A stretch of DNA of 64,000 nucleotides from RUG13091 sp045113315 (GCA_045113315.1 JBGUIX010000010.1:1-64000), one strand, 5' to 3'; counted from the stretch's first letter, positions 50,794 through 59,858 are shown. The notes: generated by a model not told the origin, from the sequence alone. Translations and numbers: made by a program.

Positions 50794-51207
50794 TTACTCT
50801 TCTCCTTTCTTGACCACTTTACATTTGATTGGGAGTTTGTAAGCTGCTAAACGAAGAGCTTCTCTGGCGGCATCTTCTGGGACACCCGCCATCTCGAACA
50901 TAATTGTTCCTTGTCTGACGACTGCCACCCAATCTTCTGGTGAACCTTTACCAGAACCCATACGGGTACCGGCAGCTTTCACGGTTTTAGCGAGGTGTGG
51001 GAAGATACGAATGTAAACTTTCCCACCTCTTTTGGTATATCTACTGACGACGATACGTGCCGCTTCAATTTGGCGGGTGGTGATCCACGCACCTTCTAAG
51101 GCTTCTAGTCCATATTCACCAAAGGCGACTGTGGTACCAGATGTCGCTTTACCTTCATATCTAATGATATGTGGACGACGATATTTCACACGTTTTGGTT
51201 GTAACAT
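50794..51207 (-). CDS. rplP: 50S ribosomal protein L16
   Basis: A 137-residue protein near the peptidyl-transferase and A-site tRNA. Blocks: MLQPKRVKYRRPHI, GKATSGTTVAFGEYGL, RIFPHLAKTVKAAGTRMGSGKGSPEDWVAVV. The Arg of the GTRMGSGKG segment, a hydroxylation site in E. coli, is present. Confidence 0.97.
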   Translation of the reverse strand: MLQPKRVKYRRPHIIRYEGKATSGTTVAFGEYGLEALEGAWITTRQIEAARIVVSRYTKRGGKVYIRIFPHLAKTVKAAGTRMGSGKGSPEDWVAVVRQGTIMFEMAGVPEDAAREALRLAAYKLPIKCKVVKKGEE

Positions 51208-51209
51208 GA

Positions 51210-51893
51210 CTATTCTCCTTTCCCTTCAGAAGATTTCTTTTGAAGTTCAGGACGAATCTCACCACGGCAGATCCAAACTTTGACACCTAAACGGCCATAT
51301 TGGGTTGCAGCGTGGTAGACAGCGAAGTCGATGTCGCTTCTTAAGGTATGAAGAGGAATAACACCTTCTTTATAGCCTTCACTACGAGCGATATCAGCGC
51401 CGCCTAAACGACCTGAGACAACTGTACGGATACCTTTCGCACCGGCTTTACGAACTCTTTGAATAGCTTTCTTTTGCGCGGTTCTGAAACTGGCTCTTTC
51501 TTCTAATTGTTTACCGATGCTTTGCGCCACGATGTTAGCGTCTAAGTCAGGATTTTTGACTTCAACAACATCAACCTTCACGCTTGTCGCACTGAGTAAT
51601 TTAGATAAATCTTCTTTAATTTTATTAATTGTTTTTCCGTCTTGTCCGATGACGACGCCTGGACGGGCGACGAAGATGGAGACGGTGGCGTTATTACCTT
51701 TGTCGTAAGATTTACTTCTTTGAATTTCGACGTGGGATAATAAGGCATCTTTAAGGTTCTTTTCGAGATATTCACGGACTTTGATGTCTTCGTTGAGGAA
51801 CACATGGAATTCGTGTTCGTTAGCGTACCAACGTGAATTCCAATTGCGGTTGACGCCAACACGCATACCGACTGGATTAACTTTTTGACCCAT
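51210..51893 (-). CDS. rpsC: 30S ribosomal protein S3
   Basis: A 227-residue head protein at the mRNA entry channel. Blocks: MGQKVNPVGMRVGVNRNWNS, KH-domain VARPGVVIGQDGKTINKI, and the C-terminal GRLGGADIARSEGYKEG and VKVWICRGEI. Normal length. Confidence 0.97.
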   Translation of the reverse strand: MGQKVNPVGMRVGVNRNWNSRWYANEHEFHVFLNEDIKVREYLEKNLKDALLSHVEIQRSKSYDKGNNATVSIFVARPGVVIGQDGKTINKIKEDLSKLLSATSVKVDVVEVKNPDLDANIVAQSIGKQLEERASFRTAQKKAIQRVRKAGAKGIRTVVSGRLGGADIARSEGYKEGVIPLHTLRSDIDFAVYHAATQYGRLGVKVWICRGEIRPELQKKSSEGKGE

Positions 51894-51906
51894 TGATATT
51901 TTCCTC

Positions 51907-52425
51907 CTATCTCATTTTGACCACTACATATAAGTGGCTGTTTCTTTTCACTAAACCAGAAGCGGAACCTTTCGCTCTTGGTAAGTATCTCTTCATTCTT
52001 AAGCCATCGTTGGCGTAGATTTCAGAGATGTATAAGCTATCTTCATCCATACCGAAGTTGTTAACAGCGTTAGCAGCCGCGGATTTGATGAGTTTGCTAA
52101 CAGGTTCAGATGCCGCTTTATTTAAGTTCGCTAAGATGCCTAAGGCAACTTTCACATCTTTACCTCTAACGAGATCCATCACTAATCTAGCTTTACGAGG
52201 AGTGATTCTCACGTTTTTAGAAACCGCACGCGCTTCAGTTGGCATTGGTTTCTTTGGAGTTTCAACTTTCTTTTCAGCTTTCTTAGCTTTGACTTCTTTT
52301 TTAGGAGCTTCACTAACAGGAGCTTTCACTTCTTCTACTTTCGCTTCTGCTTTTGGAGCGGCTTTTTTAGGAGCAGCTTTCTTTGCAGGGGCTTTAGCAG
52401 CAGTGACTTTCTTTTCTTCTGCCAT
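51907..52425 (-). CDS. rplV: 50S ribosomal protein L22 with long N-terminal Ala/Lys extension
   Basis: L22 lines the exit tunnel. The body starts near residue 63 (ARAVSKNVRITPRKARLVMDLVRGKDV) and ends in RAKGSASGLVKRNSHLYVVV. The protein has 172 residues against about 113; the extra N-terminal part (MAEEKKVTAAKAPAKKAAPK...) is histone-tail-like. The ATG at 52425 follows an AGGAGG RBS, so the extension appears to be truly translated. Confidence 0.96.
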   Translation of the reverse strand: MAEEKKVTAAKAPAKKAAPKKAAPKAEAKVEEVKAPVSEAPKKEVKAKKAEKKVETPKKPMPTEARAVSKNVRITPRKARLVMDLVRGKDVKVALGILANLNKAASEPVSKLIKSAAANAVNNFGMDEDSLYISEIYANDGLRMKRYLPRAKGSASGLVKRNSHLYVVVKMR

Positions 52426-52435
52426 AACTTACCTC

Positions 52436-52729
52436 CTATTTAGCGGCCGCGGCAGCTTTATCTTCTGCTGTGTGGCCTGTATGTCCGGTGAATTTTCTCG
52501 TTGGAGAGAATTCGCCTAATTTATGTCCGACCATATCTTCTGTGACATACACAGAGATGTGTTCTCTACCGTTATATACTGCGAAGGTATGTCCGACAAA
52601 TGATGGGAATATTGTGCTACGACGGGACCATGTCTTAATGATCTCTTTCTTATTAGCAGCATTTAACGCTTCGACTTTTCTCATTAATGATTCATCGACG
52701 AATGCGCCTTTTTTCAAGCTTCTTGCCAT
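52436..52729 (-). CDS. rpsS: 30S ribosomal protein S19
   Basis: A 97-residue head protein. Blocks: MARSLKKGAFVDESLMRKV, TWSRRSTIFPSFVGHTFAVYNGR, and GHKLGEFSPTRKFTGHTGH. A short Ala/Lys tail (EDKAAAAAK) ends it. Confidence 0.97.
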   Translation of the reverse strand: MARSLKKGAFVDESLMRKVEALNAANKKEIIKTWSRRSTIFPSFVGHTFAVYNGREHISVYVTEDMVGHKLGEFSPTRKFTGHTGHTAEDKAAAAAK

Positions 52730-52751
52730 AATTCATTTTCCTCCTTCTACA

Positions 52752-53585
52752 CTATTTACCGTTTCTTCTACGGACGATTAATTTGGTGGATGCTTTTTTC
52801 ACTTTACGTGTCTTCACACCGAGAGCACGTTTGCCCCAAGGGGTACGTGGTGCGTCACGTCCAACTGGACACTTACCTTCACCACCACCATGAGGGTGAT
52901 CGTTCGGGTTCATAACAGAACCTCTGACTGTTGGTCTAACACCTAACCATCTGGTTTTACCAGCCTTACCACTATTGATTAGGTTCCAGTCTTCATTACC
53001 GACGAAACCGACGGTCGCGCGGCATTCTTTTAAGATTTTACGAACTTCGCCAGAAGCTAATCTCACGAGCACGTATTTTCCTTCGTTACCGAGCACTTGT
53101 GCGGCTGCACCTGCGGCACGGCAGAGCTGACCACCATTACCAGGTACTAATTCGATGTTATGGATGAATGTACCTTCTGGAATGCTCTTTAAGCACATCG
53201 CATTACCAGGCATGATATCAACTGCTTCACCAGACCAGACTTTATATCCGATCTTGATATCCTTTGGAGCGAGGATATAACGCTTTTCACCATCTGCATA
53301 GCAGACTAAGCAAATATTTGCATTGCGGTTTGGATCGTATTCGATAGTTTTCACAACCGCTGGGATATTGTCTTTATTACGTTTGAAGTCAATAACACGA
53401 TATTTACGTTTATGACCTCCACCAATGTGACGGCAGGTAATTTTACCTTGGTTATTTCTACCGCCAGATTTGGATAAACTGACTAATAATGATTTCTCAG
53501 GAGTTTTTGTTGTGATTTCTTCGAATGTCGAATTTGTCATGTTCCTACGGCTTGCGGACGTAGGTTTGTAAGTTCTAATAGACAT
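52752..53585 (-). CDS. rplB: 50S ribosomal protein L2
   Basis: A 277-residue protein essential for subunit joining and peptidyl transfer. Blocks: TPEKSLLVSLSKSGGRNNQGKIT, GGHKRKYRVIDFKR, and C-terminal GSVMNPNDHPHGGGEGKCPVGRD with the conserved His and PWGKRALGVKTRK. Normal length. Confidence 0.97.
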   Translation of the reverse strand: MSIRTYKPTSASRRNMTNSTFEEITTKTPEKSLLVSLSKSGGRNNQGKITCRHIGGGHKRKYRVIDFKRNKDNIPAVVKTIEYDPNRNANICLVCYADGEKRYILAPKDIKIGYKVWSGEAVDIMPGNAMCLKSIPEGTFIHNIELVPGNGGQLCRAAGAAAQVLGNEGKYVLVRLASGEVRKILKECRATVGFVGNEDWNLINSGKAGKTRWLGVRPTVRGSVMNPNDHPHGGGEGKCPVGRDAPRTPWGKRALGVKTRKVKKASTKLIVRRRNGK

Positions 53586-53624
53586 TACTTTTCCTCCTAT
53601 AATTTGGAATTAATCGAACTTAGA

Positions 53625-53966
53625 TTATTCCTTGAATAAGTCAATCGCTTCGCCTTCTGCGATAGTAACGATTGCTTTCTTATAACCGGAGATCTTACCT
53701 GAATAACGGGTACCTCTGGTTGTTTCTTTCGCTCTGACATTGCTGACGCGGACATCTTCAACTTTAACTTGGAAGATTCTTTCGACTGCTAATTTAATTT
53801 CAGTCTTGTTCGCGCTGTCGAGGACTTTCACCGTGATCTTGTTTTGATTTTGCATCAAATCCATGCTCTTCTCAGTGACTCTTGGTTCAAGAATGACTTC
53901 GAAGTCTTTCGCGGTTGGTTTCGCAAAGCGGTTTGAAGCTTTAGCTTCTGTTTTCTTGGCTGCCAT
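53625..53966 (-). CDS. rplW: 50S ribosomal protein L23
   Basis: A 113-residue protein at the tunnel exit, docking site for trigger factor and SRP. Blocks: DFEVILEPRVTEKSMDLM, NKTEIKLAVERIFQVKVEDVRVSNV, GKISGYKKAIVTI. It has a short Lys/Ala N-terminal extension (MAAKKTEAKAS). One base separates it from rplD. Confidence 0.96.
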   Translation of the reverse strand: MAAKKTEAKASNRFAKPTAKDFEVILEPRVTEKSMDLMQNQNKITVKVLDSANKTEIKLAVERIFQVKVEDVRVSNVRAKETTRGTRYSGKISGYKKAIVTIAEGEAIDLFKE

Positions 53967-53967
53967 A

Positions 53968-54609
53968 TTACTTCAAAACCTCCTTTTGTAAATTTTCCAC
54001 TGAAGATTTTGTGAATAAGACACTATCAACATTTAATAAGTCAACAACACTCACATTATCAACAGTAACTAATTTGACCCAGTTAACATTGCTCGCGCTA
54101 TAGAATGTATTTTCATCAAATTCATCAACAACAACGAGAACTTTGTTACCAACTTTTAAGGCATCTAAGACCTTTAAGAATTCTTTAGTTTTCTTTTCGG
54201 TGAATTTTAATTCATCGACAACCACTAATCCTTGTTTAGCTTTTAAGCTTAAGGCACTTCTTAATGCTAAGTTGTGGGCTTTCTTGTTTTGGGAAATCTT
54301 ATAAGATTGATTTCCATCTGGTCCGAAGACCGTTCCACCACCAACCCAAATTGGTGATCTGGTTGTACCTGCACGAGCACGGCCGGTACCTTTTTGACGG
54401 AATGGTTTCTTTCCGCCACCACTCACCTCGTGACGAACTTTTGTTTTCGCTGTCGCTTGGCGAGCGTTGCTTTGTTCAACTTGAACAGCGTCGAACATAA
54501 CTTGGTTATTAGGTTCAATACCGAAGACTTCAGCACTTAAACTTAATTTGGAAACTTCTTCGCCAGCTCTGTTAAAGACTTTAACGCTGACTGATTTCTT
54601 TTCTGCCAT
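53968..54609 (-). CDS. rplD: 50S ribosomal protein L4
   Basis: A 213-residue tunnel protein; in E. coli it also represses the S10 operon. Blocks: ARQATAKTKVRHEVSGGGKKPFRQKGTGRARAG, the TRSPIWVGGGTVFGP loop, and KAHNLALRSALSLKA. Normal length. Confidence 0.97.
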   Translation of the reverse strand: MAEKKSVSVKVFNRAGEEVSKLSLSAEVFGIEPNNQVMFDAVQVEQSNARQATAKTKVRHEVSGGGKKPFRQKGTGRARAGTTRSPIWVGGGTVFGPDGNQSYKISQNKKAHNLALRSALSLKAKQGLVVVDELKFTEKKTKEFLKVLDALKVGNKVLVVVDEFDENTFYSASNVNWVKLVTVDNVSVVDLLNVDSVLFTKSSVENLQKEVLK

Positions 54610-54624
54610 CTTTATGTCCTCCTA

Positions 54625-55377
54625 CTATTCAGCTTTTGCTTCAGGAGCGGCTTCCACTACTGGGGCTTCTTCCACCACAGGAGCTTTTTCTTCCACTACT
54701 GGAGCAGGTGTACGATCAATTAAGGTCTTGACCGCTTTCGGATTCTTAACCACTTTGACGGCGTCACGGATGACGACGATTCCTTTACGAGGACCAGGTA
54801 ATCCACCTTTAACTAAGATGTAATTCTTTTCCGCGTTCACTGCGATAATGGTTAAGTTTAATAATGTCGCAGATTCGTTACCCATGTGTCCGGACATGTG
54901 TTTACCAGGCATAACACCGTGGTTGTAACGACCATTATTAGCGAAGGAACCTTGGCCTCTGTGATATCCTGAACCATGTCCCTTTGGACCGATAGTCATA
55001 TTCCAGCGTTTGATGGTGCCGGTATAACCATGACCCTTGCTAGTTCCAATAACATCGACGATATCTCCAGCTTTGAAGATTTCGGCGGTGATCTTGTCAC
55101 CTAATTGATATTTGGCCATTTCATCACCACGTAATTCTTTACTGACATAATGTGGGGTGGTGTTTGCTTTAGCGGCAATACCTTTTTCACATTTGTTAGC
55201 ACGAGATTCACGTTTTTCTTCATAGCCAACTTGCACTGCTACATAGCCATCTTTTTCTAAAGTTTTGACTTGTGTAACAACGTTTGGTAAGACTTCGACG
55301 ACTGTAACTGGGTACATTGTTCCATCTTCAGCGAAGACTTCAGTCATGCCCATTTTGCGTCCAACGATTGCTTTCAT
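54625..55377 (-). CDS. rplC: 50S ribosomal protein L3 with C-terminal Val/Glu/Ala tail
   Basis: L3 is an early-assembly protein near the A site. Blocks: GRKMGMTEVFAEDG, GTSKGHGYTGTIKRWNM, HGSGYHRGQGSFANNGRYNHGVMPGKHMSGHMG with the Gln/Gly loop. The protein has 250 residues against about 209; the last 30 residues are a low-complexity tail (APVVEEKAPVVEEAPVVEAAPE). Confidence 0.96.
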   Translation of the reverse strand: MKAIVGRKMGMTEVFAEDGTMYPVTVVEVLPNVVTQVKTLEKDGYVAVQVGYEEKRESRANKCEKGIAAKANTTPHYVSKELRGDEMAKYQLGDKITAEIFKAGDIVDVIGTSKGHGYTGTIKRWNMTIGPKGHGSGYHRGQGSFANNGRYNHGVMPGKHMSGHMGNESATLLNLTIIAVNAEKNYILVKGGLPGPRKGIVVIRDAVKVVKNPKAVKTLIDRTPAPVVEEKAPVVEEAPVVEAAPEAKAE

Positions 55378-55391
55378 TGACTCTTACCTCC

Positions 55392-55703
55392 TTATAATTT
55401 GAATGCGATATCAACTCCAGCAGGTAAATCGAGATTTTTAATTGCATCGAATGTTTCCTTTTTTGGATTGTTAATATCGATAACGCGTTTGTGTGTTCTG
55501 ATTTCGAATTGTTCACGAGAATCCTTATACTTGTGAACCGCTCTTAAAATCGTAAAAACTTGCTTTTCCGTAGGGAGCGGAATAGGACCCACAACGGTAG
55601 CCCCTGTCTTTTTCGCTGCCTCAACAATCTTCGCCGCACTAGAATCTAGGATGACGTGATCGTAAGCTTTTAAGCGAACCCTAATCTTGGTAGCTTTTGC
55701 CAT
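55392..55703 (-). CDS. rpsJ: 30S ribosomal protein S10
   Basis: A 103-residue head protein that also binds NusB in antitermination. Blocks: KIRVRLKAYDHVILDSSAAKI, GPIPLPTEKQVFTILRAVHKYKDSREQFEIRTHKR. First gene of the 29-gene S10-spc-alpha superoperon; AGGAGG RBS; strong promoter and structured leader upstream. Confidence 0.97.
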   Translation of the reverse strand: MAKATKIRVRLKAYDHVILDSSAAKIVEAAKKTGATVVGPIPLPTEKQVFTILRAVHKYKDSREQFEIRTHKRVIDINNPKKETFDAIKNLDLPAGVDIAFKL

Positions 55704-55714
55704 GAAATTTCCTC

Positions 55715-55835
55715 CTTTATCACTTCAGGCTTTGACTTCAACCTGCTCAGAACGAATTACCTGAACACACCTTCATGACAACGCCTGTGGGTGTGTCAGC
55801 AACCTCGCACTTCAACGCGGGCAGTCAACGTGAAA
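55715..55835 (-). promoter_or_regulatory. Structured leader of the S10 operon
   Basis: About 125 nt of 5'-UTR before the rpsJ RBS. A strong stem pairs CTGACACACC (complement of 55790-55799) with GGTGTGTTCAG (complement of 55761-55771) with one bulged base. Inside lies a smaller ACAGGC/TGT-type hairpin, and a CAG...CTG hairpin follows at 55745-55766. By position it is a candidate target for autoregulation by an operon protein such as L4, or for transcription attenuation; no class is assigned. Confidence 0.5.
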
Positions 55836-55864
55836 ATCATACCCCTCATATATGTGCGTGTCAA
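55836..55864 (-). promoter_or_regulatory. Promoter of the S10-spc-alpha superoperon
   Basis: Consensus -35 TTGACA (55859-55864) and -10 TATGAT (55836-55841) with an ideal 17-nt spacer on the minus strand. It is one of the two strongest promoter matches in the window, as suits ribosomal genes; the rplM promoter is similar. Confidence 0.88.
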
Positions 55865-55928
55865 ATATTTTTTATAAAAATTATTAAATATAGAAATCCC
55901 GTATATGAAAAATTACCCAAAATTAGCA

Positions 55929-55954
55929 CAAAAAAACGACTTATTTTACGTCGC
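55929..55954 (-). terminator. Terminator of the tgt-queA-queH operon
   Basis: A short stem (55936-55940 with 55950-55954, one G-T pair) is followed on the minus strand by at least seven T. It lies about 30 bases after the queH stop and just upstream of the S10 promoter. Confidence 0.65.
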
Positions 55955-55983
55955 TTTTTGTCATTTTTCCGATTTTTGAGGCC

Positions 55984-56616
55984 TTATTTTTGCTTTTTTT
56001 CGAGGTATTTTTGATAGGAATATTTACAACCACAATACTCTTGAAAGTACATCTCGTGTTCTCTCACAATTTGTAATGATTTTTGATATCCGTCATTCTT
56101 TTTAAAATCAGCATCCAGCCATTTTACAGGTGAAAACTCTTTCTCTAATTCATGCCCAATACGATTCAGATCTTGAGAATTTTTATATCTTGAAATAGTC
56201 ATCACTGTTCCAAAATATTCAAAATTATGAGCTTTAGCGTATTCAAATCCTTGTCTTAGTCTCTTTCTAAAACAAAGGCGACAACGTTCGTTACCTTCGT
56301 AGTCATCTGCAAGTGGTTCTAAATCTTTGTTGTAGTTTAAATTATCATAAGGAAATTCCACGAACTCAACGTCCGCTTTTATGCTTCTTATATATTCCTT
56401 AAATTCGTTTAAACGACGATGATATTCTTCTTCTGGATAGATATTGGAATTATTATAGACAATAGTGATCTTAAAATAGTCTTTTATTAATTCATAAGGA
56501 TAGGTGAAACAAGGACCACAACAGGCATGCAAACAAAGAGTGGGTTTTTGCCCATTTTCTTGAATTTCGGCGAGTTTTTGCAATAATTTTTCTTGATAAT
56601 TGATTTTATTTTCCAT
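55984..56616 (-). CDS. queH: Epoxyqueuosine reductase QueH
   Basis: QueH performs the last step of queuosine synthesis, epoxyqueuosine to queuosine, replacing QueG in many anaerobes. The protein is about 210 residues from ATG 56616 (MENKINYQEKL). Marks: the LHACCGPCFTYP cysteine motif, NIYPEEEYHRR, RCRLCFRKRL, and FQEYCGCKYS with vicinal cysteines, together matching the multi-Cys iron centre of the family. It overlaps the queA stop by 11 bases. Confidence 0.92.
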   Translation of the reverse strand: MENKINYQEKLLQKLAEIQENGQKPTLCLHACCGPCFTYPYELIKDYFKITIVYNNSNIYPEEEYHRRLNEFKEYIRSIKADVEFVEFPYDNLNYNKDLEPLADDYEGNERCRLCFRKRLRQGFEYAKAHNFEYFGTVMTISRYKNSQDLNRIGHELEKEFSPVKWLDADFKKNDGYQKSLQIVREHEMYFQEYCGCKYSYQKYLEKKQK

Positions 56617-57637
56617 ATAAGAACATCGAATCACCAAAGGAGAAGAAACGGTATTTTTCTTCCACCGCGTGCTTATATAATTCCAAAGTAAATTCTCTTC
56701 CTGCGAAGGCAGAAACGAGCATAATTAATGTTGATTTTGGCAAATGGAAATTTGTAATAATAGCTTCAACCGCTTTAAACTCATAGCCTGGCTGAATGAA
56801 GATATTAGTTGCTTCTCTTGTAGGTTTGAAACAATTATATTTTGAATAGTTAGCTTCTAAGGTTCTAACAGAGGTTGTACCTATAGCAATAATACGTTTA
56901 TGTTCCGCTTTAGCTTTATTTAATCTAGTAGCAGCTTCTTCACTGATCTCATAAACTTCGCTATGCATAACATGATCTTTAGTGTCTTCCACTTTTACTG
57001 GTCTAAAAGTTCCAAGACCAATATGAAGTGTAATATCAATAACTTCGACACCTTTAGCTTTTATTCTTTCAAATAGTTCTTCTGTGAAATGGAAACCAGC
57101 AGTCGGTGCGGCTGCACTTCCTTCATATTTCGCATAAACTGTTTGGTATCTATCGTTTTCGCATAATTGCTCTCTTATATAAGGTGGTAATGGCATTTTA
57201 CCTAACTGATCTAAGACTTCTAAAAAGATTCCATCATAGATGAATTTAAATACTCTAATACCTTCTTCTCTTTCTTCGATACATTCCGCAATAAGCTTTC
57301 CATCACCGAAATCGACTCTAGCACCGACTTTTAAGGATTTAGCGGGTCTAGTTAAGCATTCCCAATTATCGCCTTCTATTTGCTTTAAAAGAAGTAATTC
57401 GCAATGCGCTCCAGTTTTTTCTTTAATACCTAATAATCTCGCAGGAATAACTTTGGTATTATTTCTGACTAAAACATCTCCCGCATGGAGATAATCGATT
57501 ATATCGAAGAAATGTTTATCTTCATATTTTTTCTCTTTTAAATTCACCGCTAAAAGACGAGATTCATCTCTTTTCTTAGCGGGAGTTTGAGCGATCAATT
57601 CTTCAGGAAGATAAAAATCAAATAGATTAATATTCAT
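56606..57637 (-). CDS. queA: S-adenosylmethionine:tRNA ribosyltransferase-isomerase QueA
   Basis: QueA moves the ribosyl part of SAM onto preQ1-tRNA, forming epoxyqueuosine. The 343-residue protein has FDYYLPEELIAQTP-like start (LFDFYLPEELIAQ), DVLVRNNTKVIPARL, PYIREQLCENDRYQTVYA, GSAAAPTAGFHFT and TLHIGLGTFRPV. Its ATG overlaps the tgt stop (TAATG). It lies between tgt and queH, giving reaction-order genes. Confidence 0.96.
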   Translation of the reverse strand: MNINLFDFYLPEELIAQTPAKKRDESRLLAVNLKEKKYEDKHFFDIIDYLHAGDVLVRNNTKVIPARLLGIKEKTGAHCELLLLKQIEGDNWECLTRPAKSLKVGARVDFGDGKLIAECIEEREEGIRVFKFIYDGIFLEVLDQLGKMPLPPYIREQLCENDRYQTVYAKYEGSAAAPTAGFHFTEELFERIKAKGVEVIDITLHIGLGTFRPVKVEDTKDHVMHSEVYEISEEAATRLNKAKAEHKRIIAIGTTSVRTLEANYSKYNCFKPTREATNIFIQPGYEFKAVEAIITNFHLPKSTLIMLVSAFAGREFTLELYKHAVEEKYRFFSFGDSMFLYGK

Positions 57638-58761
57638 TAGAAACCTCTTTCATCTCCAAAAGCTTCTAAAGTAGCTTTCATATAATCGCCAAATCTATCT
57701 TCTTTAATAGCTTGTCTAGCCCCTTCCATAATCTTGATTAAGAAACGGATATTATGAATGGAGAGTAATCTCTTTCCAAACATTTCATCACAGACATACA
57801 AATGTCTGAGATAGGCTTTTGTATAATTTTTACAACAATAACAATCACAATTAGGATCTAAAGGTGTGAAATCTTCTTTATATTTCTCGTTTTTAATATT
57901 AACTCTACCCTGAGAAGTCGTTAATGTTCCATGTCTAGCAATTCTAGTTGGTAAAACACAGTCAAACATATCCACTCCACGAGCAATACCACCTAATAAA
58001 TAATCTAAAGAACCAACACCCATTAAATATCTTGGTTTATCACTTGGTAAATACTTAATCGCGTAATCGATCATTTCAAAACATTTTTCTTTTGGTTCAC
58101 CTATAGAAGTTCCACCGATGGAATAACCAAGGAAATCCATCTTCGCTAATTCTTTAGCACACATTTCTCTTAAGTCTTGATAATCTCCACCTTGGACGAT
58201 ACCAAATAAGGCTTGATCTTCTCTTTTATGAGCAGCCTTCCCTCTAGCGGCCCATCTTAAGGTTCTTTCCGTGGATTTTTTTGCATATTCATAAGTCGCA
58301 GGATAAGGAATACATTCATCAAAAGACATGATGATATCCGCACCTAGTTTTTCTTCAATTTCTATCGCTCTTTCAGGTGAAAAGAATAACTTATCACCAT
58401 TAAGGTGATTCTTAAATTCAATTCCTTCTTCAGAGATTTTTCTACGTTCCGCTAAAGAGAAGACTTGAAAGCCACCGCTATCAGTTAATATAGGACCATC
58501 ATAATTCATAAACTTATGAAGTCCACCCGCTTTAGCGACAATATCTTCTCCAGGTCTAATAGATAAGTGATAAGTGTTAGCTAAAATAACACCTGCTCCC
58601 ATTTCTTTTAATTCTTCTGGCGAAATAGATTTAACTGTTGCTAAAGTACCAACAGGCATAAACATTGGCACTTCCACATCACCATGAGGTGTATGAAGGA
58701 TGCCGTACCTTGCTCCTGTTTGTTTATCAATATGTAATATTTCTAACCAAAAATTTTCCAT
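57637..58761 (-). CDS. tgt: Queuine/preQ1 tRNA-guanine transglycosylase
   Basis: Tgt exchanges G34 for preQ1 (or queuine) in tRNAs with GUN anticodons. It is 374 residues from ATG 58761 (MENFWLEILH). Catalytic Asp in LTDSGGFQVFSL, second Asp in MSFDECIPYP, MDFLGYSIGG, FDCVLPTRIARHGT, and zinc site CDCYCCKNY with a distant His. A TTG two codons upstream is less likely. Synthesis genes queC/D/E/F are not in the window, so preQ1 may be imported or made elsewhere. Confidence 0.96.
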   Translation of the reverse strand: MENFWLEILHIDKQTGARYGILHTPHGDVEVPMFMPVGTLATVKSISPEELKEMGAGVILANTYHLSIRPGEDIVAKAGGLHKFMNYDGPILTDSGGFQVFSLAERRKISEEGIEFKNHLNGDKLFFSPERAIEIEEKLGADIIMSFDECIPYPATYEYAKKSTERTLRWAARGKAAHKREDQALFGIVQGGDYQDLREMCAKELAKMDFLGYSIGGTSIGEPKEKCFEMIDYAIKYLPSDKPRYLMGVGSLDYLLGGIARGVDMFDCVLPTRIARHGTLTTSQGRVNIKNEKYKEDFTPLDPNCDCYCCKNYTKAYLRHLYVCDEMFGKRLLSIHNIRFLIKIMEGARQAIKEDRFGDYMKATLEAFGDERGF

Positions 58762-58942
58762 GCCCAAATATTCTATTAAAAATTACCATTTAAAAGCAAT
58801 ATTTGCTTTGCTCTTATTAATTCATAGAATCTATGTTTGTTTCTAAAAATGATATTGGGTAGGTTATATATATTAAAAACGAAATATAATGCCACAATCA
58901 TCTAATTTGTGACAATATCTCTGGTGACGATTTTGCCCATTT

Positions 58943-59857
58943 TTATTTGCGTTTAATCTCTTCCAAAACTAAAGGAAGAATATCGACAACTTTTATATAA
59001 TTTGAGAAGTTCTTTTCTATAGTATTTGTGACAACTAAGTCCGCCACTTTTGATCTTCTTAATTTAGTTAAGCAGCCTTTTGATAAAACAGCATGTGTTG
59101 CTGAAACAAGCACCTTTTGCGCTCCATTTTTGTGCAAAAGTTCGCTAGCTGATGCAATTGTGCCGCCTGTATCAATAATGTCATCAATGAGAATACAAAT
59201 CTTTCCTTTGACTTGTTCACCATCAATTTCTAAGTGTTCTGCTCTATTAGCTTGAGGACGCACTTTATCTAAAATCACTATATCGATTCCACCTAGTTCT
59301 CTGGATAACATATCTGCTCTTGTATTACTACCATGATCAGGTGAAACAATAACCACATTTTTAGGGTCGATATGATGAACATTAAAATAGTGTGTATAGT
59401 ATTGAGCGAATAATCTTGTTGTAGGTTTATTTGTAACTTTGTGTTTGAAGAAGCCTTCAATCATTGGATGATGTAAGTCAAAACATGTTAAATCATCAAA
59501 ATCAGCGGTATCAACAAGTTTAGCGACAACCTCACAACTCACAGGTTCATTAGTCCAACTAACTCTTTCTTGTCTGGAGTAGGCAAAATAGGGCATAAAT
59601 AGTTTTATTGATCTAGCGCCTGCTCTTTTTACAGAATCGAGCAATAACAACAAAGAGAATAATTCATCGTTTACGTTTTTAGATGTGGATTGAACAATAA
59701 TGACATCTTTATCTTTCACATCAGAAGAACTCTTCACCATGATTTCACCATCAGCAAAGGTCTTTTTATAAATCTTCCCTAATTCCGCATTTAAATAATT
59801 AGCAATTTCTTTTGCTAAGTTTTTATTACCGGAAATGGAGAAAACAATATAATTCAT
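58943..59857 (-). CDS. prs: Ribose-phosphate pyrophosphokinase
   Basis: Makes PRPP from ribose-5-phosphate and ATP. The 304-residue protein shows FADGEIMVK, the DLHHPMIEGFF region, VIVSPDHGSNTRA and the PRPP loop ILIDDIIDTGGTIASA. It is somewhat divergent from the classical type: PYFAYSRQERV has no DRKxxPREP-like stretch. It starts 1 base after the kinase-like gene, so the two are translated together. Confidence 0.93.
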   Translation of the reverse strand: MNYIVFSISGNKNLAKEIANYLNAELGKIYKKTFADGEIMVKSSSDVKDKDVIIVQSTSKNVNDELFSLLLLLDSVKRAGARSIKLFMPYFAYSRQERVSWTNEPVSCEVVAKLVDTADFDDLTCFDLHHPMIEGFFKHKVTNKPTTRLFAQYYTHYFNVHHIDPKNVVIVSPDHGSNTRADMLSRELGGIDIVILDKVRPQANRAEHLEIDGEQVKGKICILIDDIIDTGGTIASASELLHKNGAQKVLVSATHAVLSKGCLTKLRRSKVADLVVTNTIEKNFSNYIKVVDILPLVLEEIKRK

Positions 59858-59858
59858 A

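Noticed and set aside
52028..52519. 163-codon plus-strand frame opposite rplV and rpsS
   Set aside because: It is an antisense shadow produced by the Ala/Lys codon bias of the L22 extension; no RBS, and its composition mirrors rplV.
58762..58942. preQ1 riboswitch upstream of tgt
   Set aside because: The gap has an ACCTACCCAATAT stretch and small hairpins, including a CCCAA/TTGGG pairing to the region before the start codon, but no match to preQ1 class I, II or III consensus that I could support. No gene was seen in the gap.
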